A stretch of 64,000 bases of DNA from Uloborus plumipes (GCA_038373865.1 JAXGGA010002268.1:62001-126000), one strand, 5' to 3'; shown: positions 47,001 through 54,659, counted from the stretch's first letter. The notes: a model not told the origin generated them from the letters alone. Numbers and translations are program-made.

Positions 47001-50000
47001 CAAAGTCTTCTAAAATCGCAGAAATAATTTGAGCACAGAAGGACTCCATTATTTAAACAAAACAAACACAACCATGATACGAAGACACAACACATGACAA
47101 AACAATTATGCGTTAACAAACATTTCACGCTAGCGCTTCAAACCCAAGTTCCGCACGTGCATGGCGCACGAATTTGAGAATGCGCGAGTTTTCCATAAAA
47201 CAGAATTCACGGCACAGTGATAAGAAAAAACGACTAGAATCAGAATATGGTAGTTTTTTGAGCTTCTCTACAGAAGTAATTTTCAATCAGTAAAACTGAA
47301 TATTCCAGTTTGAGTAATGTATGAATGTTGCAACTTATGGAATTGTAAAAATTTACAGTATACATTCGTTGGCGAGTAAGTATTACAACAAGACAACTAC
47401 TAATTTGATCAATTGGATGATTCACTTTTGTTGAAAATTTTTGTTCGAAAAAAGACAAAATCATCTAATTAATTTAAATTTAAAAGTGGTAGTTTGATAA
47501 CATTTGATGCAACTCTTCATTTTGCCCAAGATCATGAAATAAAAAATGTTGAATTTTCCTCGAAGTAGTAAGAACAAAAAAAAAAAAAAAAAACTCTGGA
47601 CCATCAATGGACCAGCACTCCCCCCCCCCCCTCAAAAAAAAACTCTAGTTGTGCCGCTGTGTAGAAGCCTTCACCGCTCTGTGTTTTCACGAAAAGCTTC
47701 CTCTTATCCAACCTATCTCACCATCTCAGGCTGCCCGTTAGAACTCTTATAACCATTCACGTTACATACTTTCCTCATGCTGCCGGAAGCAGGCAAAGAA
47801 TCTTTAATCAGTACGGCAAGATAATTTTAATCAACATATTAATATGACTCAGGGGTGTTTATTTCAATCGCAGATTTAAAAAATATATTAGCCATAACAT
47901 ACTGCCTGTGTCCCGACGTAGATACAGTGCGCTTCTTCCATTTACCCTATCACAATCATTTAAAGATCATTGAGAAACATAACGTAGCAGCAACAGAAAA
48001 TTTGGGGTTTTTTTTTTTATTTCATAAATTTATTTTATTTATTTATTTTATTTTTTTTTTTTTTTTTTTCAGTTTTATAGTGCAAGTTTTTTTTTTTTTT
48101 TTTGTTCCCACTGGAAATTACGAAAATAGCTTCTAATTAATTTCTACAGCTGGCGTTGGTGCAAAATCAGAAACTCTCTTTTCAAATATCTGAATGAAAC
48201 ATTTTTACAGATAGTAGGTACTTCCGTTTACCTTCCCATGGTAGTATTTATTCCCTAAGTTTATTCAACATAAAAGTAATCAAATACATCCCCTCACATA
48301 TTTTTGAGACATCTAAAATCTCAATATTAACAAAAAAAAAAAAAAAAAGATTCCCCTCCCCCTCCTGAAACACAGCAATTTCAACCTCCACTTCAGTGCT
48401 TATAGCCCTCAAAGAGTTGAGCGGAAATTTAAAATAACTTCTAATTGTCAATTCGTCAATTTCATTTTCCTCTACTTTTGCTACATTTTTCTATAACTTT
48501 TATCCTTGCAGTTCGCAGATAAAACGTCCCAAACACAACTTTGGCTCACCAACCAAGGAAAATATCCGCGTAGAATTCGCAAACATCTGCTGGAACGTGA
48601 GTAAACGGTGCTTGCACACCTGCGCTCTTGCGCAGTTATCTTTTACAGCCTCACTTTTAAGGAAATTTCCATGGTCAGAGAGCTATAAAATAACAAAGGA
48701 TGCATTCGTAGAAATAAATCAGCTGAGACCTTTTAAACTAGCTTTGCTTTTTGGAACGTCTGTACTACACCAATAGTTTTCAACATGCATCGTTATTGGC
48801 AACTTAATTGTGCCCACATTGATTCCGCTACTGTCAAAAAGGCGCCGAGTAAACTCACCAGAATCCCCCTGGCTGATTTATCACGTTGCAACTGTCGCTT
48901 TTGCGAGGGCTCCCACGACATAAATAAAAATCCAAAAGACTCCTGAAAAAAAAGTTTACATAATTCTTTCCCCTCTAAAGGGCCCCAAAAAATGCATTGC
49001 GGAGAGCCCCCAAACTAGTAATTCGCCACTGCCCTCCCCCAACTGTGGTATATAACAGATCAATTTCTTACATCATACAGCATACCATACAGTCTGTCAT
49101 GGGGGGGGGAGTCCAATTGCCCACTACCCTTCCCCTGGCTTTGGAAAATATATGTATTTTCATTTAAGTGGATGTGTTTTTTGCTGTTTTTTCGGTAAAA
49201 TTGTGTATGCACTCTTACCCCCCCCCCCTCTCTTAATGTAACAATTCGAAATGACGAACCTGCAGCACACTTAATTAATAAATTAATAGATATCAAAACG
49301 AACGGGGGGGGGGCAATAAAGTAAGATCCGACCTTTTCGCCTTTTCGTGGTATCTATGGCTGAGCAAAGCTAATATATAATCGTCTCCAATAACTTCAAA
49401 CTTGTAACTTAAAGAAATATTTATGTTTGGGAAATAAAGCTTGTCCAATAACACATCTATAAGCTTGGGGTTCAGAAAGGACCATAACTCGTGACAGCAC
49501 TTGATGCCTTTAAGGATGTAAGCTCAGAATGGCATTCGCTCCATGAGCTCAACTCAATAACCTCACATTTTCACTGTAAGTTTCATAAATCACAATCTAG
49601 TGTGGCTAAGTATACAGGCGACCACGCGCACACAATGGCAACTAAAACAACCGTACGATCAAGGAGAATAATAAATAAGTAATGTAAAATTTCTGTTCAT
49701 TCATTACGTATTATTAGTTTTTTTGACGCTTTCCTCATGCTGCCCGTACACAGGCAAGGAATCTTTAATCAGTACGCCAAGGTAATTTTAACCACCTTGC
49801 AGTTTATGACGAGATATCTCGTCCATTTACATGTATTTCTGGAACTGCCCAACCGCAGGGAGGTTAATCAACATATTAATATGACTCAGGGCTCAGTGGT
49901 GCAACAAGTGAGGAGGGGGGGGGGTAACTCAACTCCAAATCTTTAGTTTTAAACCATATTCCCAAGTTAAGCGTGCTATTTTGAACATATACCTACTTCC

Positions 50001-53000
50001 AATGGCGTATGCTGATGAGGAGGGGCGGATTTAAAGATATATCCTCCTCTGAAACTCGGTGTTTTCTTATTGACCATAGAAAAAACCCCAAAACATTATG
50101 TATCCCCTTACAAAATTTTACGAAAAATTCCCCTCCAAAATTTTTTTCTGCCTACGCAACTGGACTCTTATCCCCCCCCCCCGGAAAGTTAATGCTGCTC
50201 TAGTCATATATATCAACAATTTAATTTAAATTCATCTTTCGCAAAAGTATGTTTGATACAGTGAAATCGCGATCTATCTCGTATCTGTCGTTTTCCTAAA
50301 AATTGATCGTTTTATTTCTATAGTCTCCACACAAATAATATTTAAATAATGTCAACGAATTCCAAATGTTATGTTCCACAAAAAGATGTTTCCCGCCGCC
50401 CATCATTGCAAAATTTATTTTTAAAGTAAAAAATTAAGAAAGAATGATGATTTTTTTTTTTTTTTTTTTTCGAATTTCACGAAATTTACGGCATTTGAAA
50501 TTCTTCAAACTTGTATGCTCGCAAATTTGTTTTTGTAATTAAAAAAATGAACAAAAACCTTAATATAAAATTACTAACTTGTAGTAACTAGAACATTTCA
50601 TAGTAAAAAATAACTAAAACTGCAAACACAGATCCATCATTTAGAATATCGGAGCGGGAAGTGGAGGGGGGTCAATTGACCTCCCCTTCCCCCAACATCG
50701 TTATCACCATGTTTTGACTTTGCTATGCATTCACACATCATGGTTTCTCTACGCACTCTTAGAAAAACGAACGTCAAAGTTCTATTGTCTAGTAAAGGGA
50801 TTTTGCACGTTAATGTGCTAAACCACTTTTTAAGACTATTTCAATAAATTTCTTTAGTTTTGTATCATATTTTTTGCAAATAAAGTCATAATGCAAATGC
50901 ACGACCTCACATGGAGTATTAGGGGTATAAAACAACATAATGGCCAATAATAAATAAAATTAAAACAGTTCTCTATGAAGCCTGACAATCAGTAGCATAC
51001 ATAGTGCGCCGTCTCTGCAATATTTGTAAGTGCACCACCCACCCCCTTATTAAACTATATAAAATATTTTCCCCGTGTAATTCAAAATGCAATTTAATGG
51101 ATGGTACGCTCCCCCCCCCCCCGCGCGGGTGAGCTATGTACGCCACTGCTGACAATAAGGGAAGGGGCCACGGCATTATCTGGTGGTCAGGGTCGCCGCG
51201 ATGAGAGATCACGGGAGGTCATTGTGACCTTCCAAAAATTTTCCTTATTCGGAAATTTTGTCTGGTGATTCTTCAAATTTGGCGACATAACTGCAATATA
51301 CCGAGTCTCAGATGTCCTATTTTATTATTCGGCAAAATTTGGAGTTCCTTTCTCAAATTGAGAATTTCCGCCCTTCCAAAAATTTAATTTCGGATCGCTC
51401 CTGCTGGTGATGGTACCTGTTAATAAATGCAGAGGCCTTGAACAACTGTAGAAAACCTATTTTGGATTTATTTCTTCCACTTCATGCTACGGTTCTACAT
51501 GCATTGCTGTATTTTTAAATGTCGTTCAACCCACCTTTCGACTTCTTCCACAGCTCTGTCATGAGGTCGCATATCAGATTTCTGATATGAATAAGATACA
51601 AAATCGAAACTAGATCACATGCTGCAGTGAATCATCAAAAACTCGTTTCAGTTAGAAAGTCGCTGAATGCTTGCACGTGGCAAAGCAACACAATTCAGCT
51701 GTGGTATAACTAGAATTCCATAACTTATTCCTCTTGATATAAAAGAAGGGAGAAAGATTCGAAGATCGATATCACAAAGCTTAATTACATCCGAAGCGGA
51801 CCCCCTACAACCGCATTTCCTGAAGTGAAAATCGAAAAAAAAAATTTGTCAAGTGCATTTTCAAGCTTTATATTTCAAAACCAAATTTAAGATTGTGTAA
51901 ATGGACGTACTGGGGGGGGGGGAGGAAAGATGGGACCCTCACATCAGTCATAGAGGCTGAAAGGTAGAGAACGACTGATTTACAGGAACTTATGCAAATT
52001 TTATTACGCGTGTCCGTATCATTCTCGAATCAGCCCACTGTGTAATTAGCTGTTTATATTCTGTTAATGGTTTTCTTTTTGTGTCTTTCTTTTCGTTTCT
52101 TATTTTCTTCTTTCTTTCTTGTCTTTTTTTTTATTTGTCAATTTACTTGGTAACACTCAATCTCATTGGTAGTGTTTTCCAATTCGGTTTAAAAGTTTTT
52201 CTAAAAAAAGACGATTTTGACATTGATTCCTTCTGTACCAACATACAGATACAGCCAATTCATTGCTTGAAGATGTAATTACCGTCGGCCTCGCTAAAAC
52301 AAATACCGTCGGTTAACAGAAATATTATTCGATTAAGCGGGGAAATTGTCGGCACCTATCCGAATTTACAACATTTTTCTTAAAACGTAATAAATAATAA
52401 ATCACTATCTATATGTACTAGAAGTAATTTTATTGCTAAAAGTAAAAACAAATAGTGCAATAATTTAAGTATATATATTACGTACGAAAATTATAAAAAT
52501 GAAATTTACAACTTAAATTGAAGGAGCAAGTGGGATGAAGGTGATATGTGTCAATTTTGGAAAAACATACTTTTTACCATGGATGAAGGTGAAAAGGTAA
52601 TAAATTTTTTTTGAAAGCTTTTTCTAGAAATTTAAAAAATTGTCACATATTACCTTTATTCACTTGCTCTTTCAATTGTGTTTGTTAGTTAACACAATTG
52701 AACACACAATAATTTGAATTTGTGTAAATCGGCGAAATTCAAATGTCACATATCAATTTTATCCACTTGCCCCTTCAATTATTAAATCTTAGTTTAAGTA
52801 TTTTTTTAACACAATATTTTTTGAAAAGTTAATTAATAATGTATTTCTTGCTTAAAGTCTTTTGGAAACACTTCAACTTTTTTCTCTCTCGTTTGCCGTA
52901 TTTTACGTTTAATAGTTGTCAATTTATTTTCATCTGCAATATTTACATTTGTTGTTGTTATTTAAATTTAAGTATCGACTGCGCTATCTTTTTTGTAAGG

Positions 53001-54386
53001 CAGCGACAAAAAAAAAAAAAATGTAGATAGAATAGTGGAAATGTTTTGATGGAAATAAAATGGTTTTTCTTGCCAATTGTTGACGAAAAATATTATTTTA
53101 TAGAAAATGTCAATAATTGTTCTTACTCGATTTATTTTTAATTTATTCAAAAGCTTTCTCAGCAAAACATTTGCGAGTGCTGGTCAATATTATTCGATTA
53201 TCCAGGTCCAGGGAAAGTATTCGACAAAGCGGGGATCTTTAACATTGCTCCTATAGTGAAATATTCGGTTCCAGGAGATTTTATTCGTATAAGCGGAGTA
53301 TTCTTTTATCGGTTATCCGATTAACAGGGGGGGGGGAGACGACAGTATTCATTGTTCCATCTTTCGCGTTTCTACATATTCGTTTTTTTTTTTTTTTTTT
53401 TTTTAATTAGAAACAGCGTGCATAACTTTAAGAAAGCATAACGCTCTTCCTTGCCTTTTCTCCCCTTGTGAATGCTCACGTGATTCCTCTCAAATCAAGT
53501 CAGTGGACTTTTTTTTTTCCACTTTCGGATCGTTCACAAATATTGTAATGCATTGGAGGGTTAGGGGGGGGGGCGTTATTCGTTAAACTGCAGCAGATTA
53601 TGACAATAGGAAAGTAGGGGTCAGAAATTAATATTTGTCATCTGTTTGTATTTCGGTAATTTTAAATTTTATTTTTTTACACAAAAATACTATTTTCTTC
53701 AAATAATTTTATTTTGCTTTCCTTTGATTTTATATTGTAACGGAAAACTTTAATACAGATTAATGTTGAAGTGAAATTCTTTTTCAATGTTTTAGTTTAA
53801 AAAGTTTGAACTCAACCTGTTTATGAATACTGTTATCATAAATTAAAAAAAAAGATTTAAATGAAAATACATTAAATTTTATGTAATTTTTTTACATCAA
53901 TGATTAGTTTTTATTGCCTAGTTATGTTTTCTGTTGCAAGTCTAATTTTTTCTTCATACAAAACAAGTATACGTGTAATTTTTTTTTTTTTTTTGCTACA
54001 CTCAGATGCGTGTGTCATTAAAACACACAGTTCAAGTTAAAAAACAATAATAATACTTGAATATAACTCACTGCTTTATCTGAATTGCAAGAATATATTT
54101 ATGCAATTTTGCATGACAGGTGGTGGTGCTTGTAGTGTGACACTTTGTGATCAAAAGAAGAGGATCAAGAATATTGAAAAAAAAGTTTGACATTTATGAA
54201 CAACCCCTTTCCTTGTCGCATGTTTTAGTGACCTAATATTCTTCAATGTTCAACACAACTGAATATTTATTTCATAACAAGTTTTACTGTCTTGAACATT
54301 GTTGATCCTCACTCTCTCTCTCTCTCCCCAATTCTCTTAAAGAAACACTTGTGAAGCAGCACATAATAATCGTCACTTTTAATTGC

Positions 54387-54422
<36 letters not shown>

Positions 54423-54659
54423 TAGGTATTAACTTTCGATCATTAAAGTGAATAGTATTAAAAATATACAGAAAAAAAATACGTTTTACGATAAACTTAT
54501 GATAAAGTTCACTAATGCTGCGAAAAAATAAAAATTTAAAATTTAAATATACCTTATTTCCGGCGGACGCTCTTTCAAGAAATGCCTGGATTCACCTGGT
54601 GGTACAAATCCCAAACTTTGTAAAATCCGTTTCCAAATGTCAAACAAACCGATGTACAT
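19829..54659 (-). CDS. FNIP: Folliculin-interacting protein (FNIP1/FNIP2 orthologue), complete, 18 coding exons
   Basis: FNIP pairs with folliculin through longin and DENN domains; the complex acts at lysosomes as a RagC/D GAP in mTORC1 signalling and binds AMPK and Hsp90. Joining 18 minus-strand exons (54659 down to 19829) gives 2976 bases, 992 codons with TGA, each GT-AG junction in phase. Landmarks: N-terminal PEFDSGKQVRVLLF and LLFDSKSV (residues ~39-70), MLKEMIFGAVSISYQG (~124-139), RSPSQVMLSVVF (~148), VKLGLSIVISFQEEN, AVLTHHLSWVP, SRPYNPHWVQLSDLYGALG, a disordered linker (~533-803), SFGWSLMAGISDHYLMDF, AVCILADTDKWSV (~866-880), LEDRLQELYFRSQTLSDYLR and the ending DIPLLLSIATTHSPY. Vertebrate paralogues have about 1100 residues; the shorter linker explains the difference. 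One orthologue is expected in arthropods, so FNIP1 versus FNIP2 is not decided. Confidence 0.96.
20027..23316 (-). other. FNIP intron 17
   Basis: 3290 bases with a family of about 150-bp diverged repeats between 20880 and 22390. The segment 22418-22640 is GC-richer and likely another repeat; no gene is supported. Confidence 0.75.
20880..22390 (+). repeat. Four diverged copies of a roughly 150-bp repeat
   Basis: Copies start near 20886, 21791, 22029 and 22251. Each has the order: AAA(A/C)TGAGCC-like head, CAGATAA, CCTCAAAA, ATTATCAGGATG-like, AAAGGATTGAAATC-like, CTCAAAC, TTTTGGCGAGGCACGTGTTT-like tail. The last three are spaced 222-238 bases apart. Confidence 0.8.
23317..23458 (-). CDS. FNIP: FNIP exon 17
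   Basis: SVNLLSSNYVGGEKDGSLGV then RVAMSSLVSGICDAILNMIE and LRIPPES. It parallels the VSSxVSSLLxSILQLYxLxxP region. Intron 16 (23459-23582) is only 124 bases. Confidence 0.95.
23583..23644 (-). CDS. FNIP: FNIP exon 16
   Basis: 62 bases: IDVLGEPPSEAVCILADTDK and a split Trp. The AVCIxADTDKWSV motif across this junction is nearly identical to vertebrate FNIP2. Confidence 0.95.
23645..25028 (-). other. FNIP intron 15
   Basis: 1384 bases, about half made of Helitron-like repeat units (23740-24400). A T-run lies at 24720-24735. Confidence 0.75.
23740..24400 (+). mobile_element. Two tandem Helitron-like units
   Basis: Unit 1 starts TCATCTACTTATATTAAAAG at 23740 after A; unit 2 starts with a near copy (CATCTACTTATATCAAAAAC) at about 24140. 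Each ends with a short GC-rich hairpin-like tail (GCGGGCAACGTACGTAGTA; CCCGTGCAACGCCGGG...GCGTAGTA). The starts resemble the Helitron at 31372, but the expected CTAG is GTAG here, so ends are decayed or a variant. Confidence 0.55.
25029..25194 (-). CDS. FNIP: FNIP exon 15
   Basis: LQSSTEIINSSPYKSFGWSL then MAGISDHYLMDFCLQG, ending DDLIHLTH. It parallels SLLxGYxxxYMPDLVLHG and LVHTVHH of vertebrate FNIP and opens the C-terminal domain. Confidence 0.95.
25195..26082 (-). other. FNIP intron 14
   Basis: 888 bases. The acceptor is preceded by 14 consecutive C residues on the minus strand (plus G-run 25199-25212); a second homopolymer, a C-run on the plus strand, lies at 25782-25794. Confidence 0.85.
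26083..26895 (-). CDS. FNIP: FNIP exon 14 (large disordered linker with cysteine cluster)
   Basis: 813 bases, about 271 codons, residues about 533-803. Ser/Glu/Lys-rich and largely unconserved, as in vertebrate FNIPs. It contains a cysteine cluster CTDKCQSKHCDMELCSKTC and KCLC (residues ~703-735), a CC pair near 672, and a more conserved end EMLKRFDSWCPEGLDE. Consensus splice sites and phase on both sides confirm it. Confidence 0.93.
26896..27737 (-). other. FNIP intron 13
   Basis: 842 bases with a small MITE (26991-27148); the rest is ordinary. Confidence 0.75.
26991..27148. mobile_element. MITE with CAGTGAAATCCT termini
   Basis: 158 bp. Left CAGTGAAATCCTATTACAAC and, inverted, right CAGTGAAATCCTGTTACAGT. 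Such termini are typical of pogo/Tigger-like mariner derivatives; TA precedes the left end but the right flank (CG) does not match, so the TSD is damaged. Confidence 0.65.
27738..27923 (-). CDS. FNIP: FNIP exon 13
   Basis: DLYGALGFPLKLAKTVVKGR then NKDVVLKILQVFSYFIRCSD and an acidic tail. The QLxDLYGAxGxPxxLxxTVVxGK and YFxRCS motifs are strongly conserved in FNIPs. Confidence 0.95.
27924..29669 (-). other. FNIP intron 12
   Basis: 1746 bases. It contains a decayed open frame at about 29282-29638. The rest is AT-rich. Confidence 0.7.
29282..29638 (-). pseudogene. Decayed coding sequence of unknown origin
   Basis: One minus-strand frame reads like protein for about 119 codons interrupted by three stops: DTMLFVKHQKSVNASDG, stop, SSSHDSDEEEETKMISEQIN, stop, KEEAHDEFDDSIAGDAGETL and further, to YCTKFQNYILHVDWAY and a stop. 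The acidic serine-rich composition and continuous frame suggest a dead transposon or retrocopied gene. I do not recognise the family. Confidence 0.4.
29670..29722 (-). CDS. FNIP: FNIP exon 12
   Basis: Small exon, VDLLAKSRPYNPHWVQL plus a split Ser. It matches the invariant MLAKTHPYNPLWAQL segment of vertebrate FNIPs. Confidence 0.95.
29723..31050 (-). other. FNIP intron 11
   Basis: 1328 bases with a three-copy 32-bp minisatellite (30499-30594) and a poly-T/poly-G tract at 30841-30866. Otherwise unremarkable. Confidence 0.75.
30499..30594 (+). repeat. 32-bp minisatellite, three copies
   Basis: AGTATGCAACAACTGAATTC plus AAGAAACAATTC repeats at 30499, 30531 and 30563 with one or two substitutions per copy. 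Confidence 0.95.
31051..31171 (-). CDS. FNIP: FNIP exon 11
   Basis: FISTLLTAVLTHHLSWVPSV followed by IPTESKIQPSQTSHKHTPCW. The LLTAVLTxHLxWVPxVxP motif is a FNIP signature. Confidence 0.95.
31372..33020 (+). mobile_element. Non-autonomous Helitron inside FNIP intron 10
   Basis: It starts TCTCTACTAATAATAAAGCT at 31372, directly after A, and ends with the hairpin CACGG-GCAAAG-CCGTG followed by CGGGTACCG and CTAG (33017-33020), directly before T. These are canonical Helitron ends. It carries no Rep/Hel coding sequence and contains, inverted, part of the GGCGACA repeat family (about 32500-32893), so it is a chimera. Confidence 0.85.
32500..32893 (-). repeat. Inverted, diverged copy of the GGCGACA repeat family
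   Basis: Read on the minus strand this segment runs CTGGTATGGACCCCACGC..., GTGCTTGGAGTGAGC..., and ends in GGCGA/CGCCAA-rich sequence, colinear with 56677-57060 and 63668-64000. Confidence 0.75.
33189..33358 (-). CDS. FNIP: FNIP exon 10
   Basis: 56 codons plus two bases. It encodes GSKKFQQAISDLYMAPRLQN, PEWLTIISS and SYTFLEKFADALKLYDKKET, paralleling xxTxxxLYxxPRIxEPVWLTMMS of vertebrates. Confidence 0.94.
33669..34966. mobile_element. Non-autonomous hAT-type element A (CAGGGTTGG termini)
   Basis: 1298 bp, inverted termini CAGGGTTGG, flanked by the exact 8-bp duplication CTTTTATA (33661-33668 and 34967-34974). The left end carries repeated motifs such as GTCTTAAACTGTC and GGTTTTGGACAG; the right end carries their inverse. 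A nested hairpin-ended block sits at 34228-34483. No coding sequence. Confidence 0.9.
34228..34483. repeat. Nested inverted-repeat block in element A
   Basis: GAAGGGCTCGGGCGTAAATA at the left and, inverted, TTTACACCCGAGCCCTTC at the right, about 256 bp. A related block lies at about 60800-61030 inside element B. Confidence 0.8.
35551..35671 (-). CDS. FNIP: FNIP exon 9
   Basis: DFIQFLFTHMALIEGHLMSL then KDTVVRAYLNRRNFVHFMFE, matching the FFFSHFPLFESHMNxLKxAI region of vertebrate FNIPs. Confidence 0.93.
35672..37017 (-). other. FNIP intron 8
   Basis: 1346 bases, AT-rich, no repeat or gene recognised. Confidence 0.6.
37018..37100 (-). CDS. FNIP: FNIP exon 8
   Basis: 27 codons plus two bases. 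It encodes FSRSSGQKRVKLGLSIVISF then QEENKQE; this is the KIAIxxIFSL strand that opens the middle conserved (DENN-type) part of FNIP. Confidence 0.92.
37651..39419 (-). mobile_element. piggyBac-type DNA transposon relic
   Basis: 1769 bp flanked by TTAA on both sides (37647-37650 and 39420-39423), with inverted termini CCCATTAATG(C/T)CT. The subterminal palindrome CGTCCCTAAAAAGGGACG occurs at 37784-37801 and 39387-39404, with a related one (CGTCCCTTTTTAGGGACG) at 39040-39057. TTAA target duplication and the transposase remnants identify piggyBac. The coding region is internally deleted and broken. Confidence 0.85.
38260..38745 (-). pseudogene. piggyBac transposase fragments
   Basis: On the minus strand the frame ending near 38401 contains FDLYCDNLFTSLAFL, the piggyBac DNxFTS motif that carries a catalytic Asp. 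Further downstream, about 38265-38375 in another frame, comes WNNSNIITIASNLYGVHPIV then KAKRLS, resembling the family's W-x-D-(N/K)-x-V-x-x-(A/L)SN...KR block; the usual Asp there reads Asn. A frame change, stops and a truncated N-terminus show it is dead. Confidence 0.75.
39880..40067 (-). CDS. FNIP: FNIP exon 7 (Ser-rich and basic segment)
   Basis: 62 codons after two bases completing a split Asp. It encodes LPTTQLTPEAAVACLPRSS and SYNSLQRRLLRNKATSIELG, resembling the SxSSYQRRW-x-RSQTTSLE region of vertebrate FNIPs. It ends NEE before GTATGA. Confidence 0.92.
40068..41208 (-). other. FNIP intron 6
   Basis: 1141 bases. It holds T-runs and a short inverted motif, TGTGACGC...GCGTCACA, near 40690-40713. 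No supported gene. Confidence 0.55.
41209..41280 (-). CDS. FNIP: FNIP exon 6
   Basis: Short exon: HSVPVNVPSRLSGHYGESKD followed by SDS. It corresponds to the acidic-serine segment before the Ser-rich region in vertebrate FNIPs. The phase fits both neighbours. Confidence 0.82.
41507..41598 (-). CDS. FNIP: FNIP exon 5
   Basis: Low-conservation linker: EQDTEESGKWNASVNELTIN and KQSEKSEIHL. Support comes from exact phase on both sides, consensus splice sites and the only frame without stops. Confidence 0.82.
41599..42356 (-). other. FNIP intron 4
   Basis: 758 bases of AT-rich DNA. The open frame at 41721-41999 on the plus strand has no family resemblance and is treated as chance. Confidence 0.6.
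42357..42422 (-). CDS. FNIP: FNIP exon 4
   Basis: 22 codons, SPSQVMLSVVFPAPPVPMF followed by RI and a split Gly. With the preceding split Arg it forms the conserved RSPxQxMLSxVF motif. Confidence 0.9.
42423..43346 (-). other. FNIP intron 3
   Basis: 924 bases, AT-rich. Around 43120-43205 there is a decayed fragment resembling the CAGTGAAATCCT MITE family of intron 13. Nothing else recognised. Confidence 0.6.
43347..43447 (-). CDS. FNIP: FNIP exon 3
   Basis: 33 codons plus two bases. It encodes WQKSSSDEQMLKEMIFGAV and SISYQGTTLKVHTI; the MLxEMxFGxVxxSYxGxTLK pattern is shared with vertebrate FNIPs. Confidence 0.93.
43562..43606 (-). repeat. Duplicated splice-donor segment
   Basis: An 18-base segment reading TGAAGTAAGATTTTATTG on the minus strand occurs at 43606-43589 and again at 43579-43562, offset 27 bases. 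Each copy contains a complete GAA|GTAAGA donor. Confidence 0.95.
43603..43837 (-). CDS. FNIP: FNIP exon 2 (conserved N-terminal longin region)
   Basis: 78 codons after the base completing the split Arg. It encodes IKPPEFDSGKQVRVLLFREL, RRLLFDSKSV, a basic/Ser-Pro-rich segment and KLNDVQSKEYIYE. Upstream donor GTAAGA at 43602-43597. A second, near-identical donor lies 27 bases further (43575-43570), so a longer exon 43576-43837 would add VRFYCVRIE in frame. Confidence 0.93.
44125..44396. repeat. Foldback element, about 108-bp arms
   Basis: The left arm, about 44125-44232, and the right arm, about 44287-44396, are inverted copies with only a few differences (for example CACCTCTATTTTGATCTCCT against CATCTCTATTTTGATCTCCT). 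The spacer is about 54 bases. Probably a long-TIR MITE; the TSD was not clear. Confidence 0.88.
45660..45715. repeat. Poly-G / TCAGTTG / poly-C foldback tract
   Basis: GCCGCCATTTA, a G-run, TCAGTTG and then a C-run form a self-complementary stretch. Related sequences occur at about 49098-49122 (G-run, AGTCCAATTGCCC) and 50662-50695 (GGAGGGGGGTCAATTGACCT). Confidence 0.7.
46988..47049 (-). CDS. Candidate alternative first exon of FNIP (or first exon of a nested gene)
   Basis: On the minus strand ATG at 47049-47047, in an AATAATGG context, opens MESFCAQIISAILEDFVVID plus two bases, ending at a good GTATGT donor. The donor phase equals that of FNIP exon 1, so splicing to exon 2 (43837) would be in frame and yield ...VVID-K-IKPPEFDS. 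The DNA just upstream (47120-47190) is CpG-richer than its surroundings and contains CACGTG, as a promoter might. An independent nested gene is the alternative, but no second exon for it was found. Prediction from sequence only. Confidence 0.4.
47110..47190 (-). promoter_or_regulatory. CpG-richer putative internal promoter with CACGTG
   Basis: Several CpGs cluster here (CACGCTAGCGC, CCGCACGTGC, GGCGCACG, ATGCGCGAG) in otherwise AT-rich DNA, 60-140 bases upstream of the candidate alternative start. CACGTG is at 47154-47159. Inferred only. Confidence 0.3.
47766..47853 (+). repeat. Repeat copy 1 (empty TTAA site)
   Basis: TTTCCTCATGCTGCC ... GAATCTTTAATCAGTACG ... ATAATTTTAATCAACATATT AATATGACTCAGGG. 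It has a single TTAA at 47827-47830 where copy 2 carries an insert. Confidence 0.85.
49729..49892 (+). repeat. Repeat copy 2 (filled TTAA site)
   Basis: Colinear with 47766-47853 but with 72 extra bases plus a duplicated TTAA at 49792-49867. Confidence 0.85.
49792..49863. mobile_element. 72-bp TTAA-flanked insert
   Basis: Flanked by TTAA at 49788-49791 and 49864-49867. Termini are inverted and imperfect: CCACCTTGCAGTTTATGAC and, inverted from the right, CCTCCCTGCGGTTGGGCAG. The interior contains the palindrome ACGAGATATCTCGT. It fits a minimal piggyBac-type MITE; the paralogous copy at 47.8 kb shows the empty site. Confidence 0.65.
52270..53335. repeat. pogo/Tigger-like repeat fragments
   Basis: TTATTCGATTAAGCGGGG at about 52323-52340, ATTCGATTATCCAGGTCC at about 53190 and ATCGGTTATCCGATTAACAG at about 53308 resemble the subterminal repeats of pogo-like elements. 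No transposase is visible between them. Confidence 0.35.
54553..54659 (-). CDS. FNIP: FNIP exon 1 (start codon)
   Basis: ATG at 54659-54657. It encodes MYIGLFDIWKRILQSLGF, then VPPGESRHFLKERPPEI and two bases of a split Arg. The start is chosen because the frame joins exon 2 exactly in phase and lies at the expected distance before the conserved PEFD motif. The donor is GTATAT, a weak consensus. Confidence 0.85.

Larger units (their letters stand above)
43838..54552 (-). other. FNIP intron 1 (10.7 kb)
   Basis: The largest intron, donor GTATAT, acceptor TTTTTCAG. It contains a foldback element (44125-44396), a candidate alternative first exon with a CpG-rich flank (46988-47200), a related pair of repeats at 47.8 and 49.8 kb, poly-G/poly-C tracts spread over 45.6-53.6 kb, and pogo-like repeat fragments at 52.3 and 53.2 kb. 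No additional gene can be supported. Confidence 0.8.
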
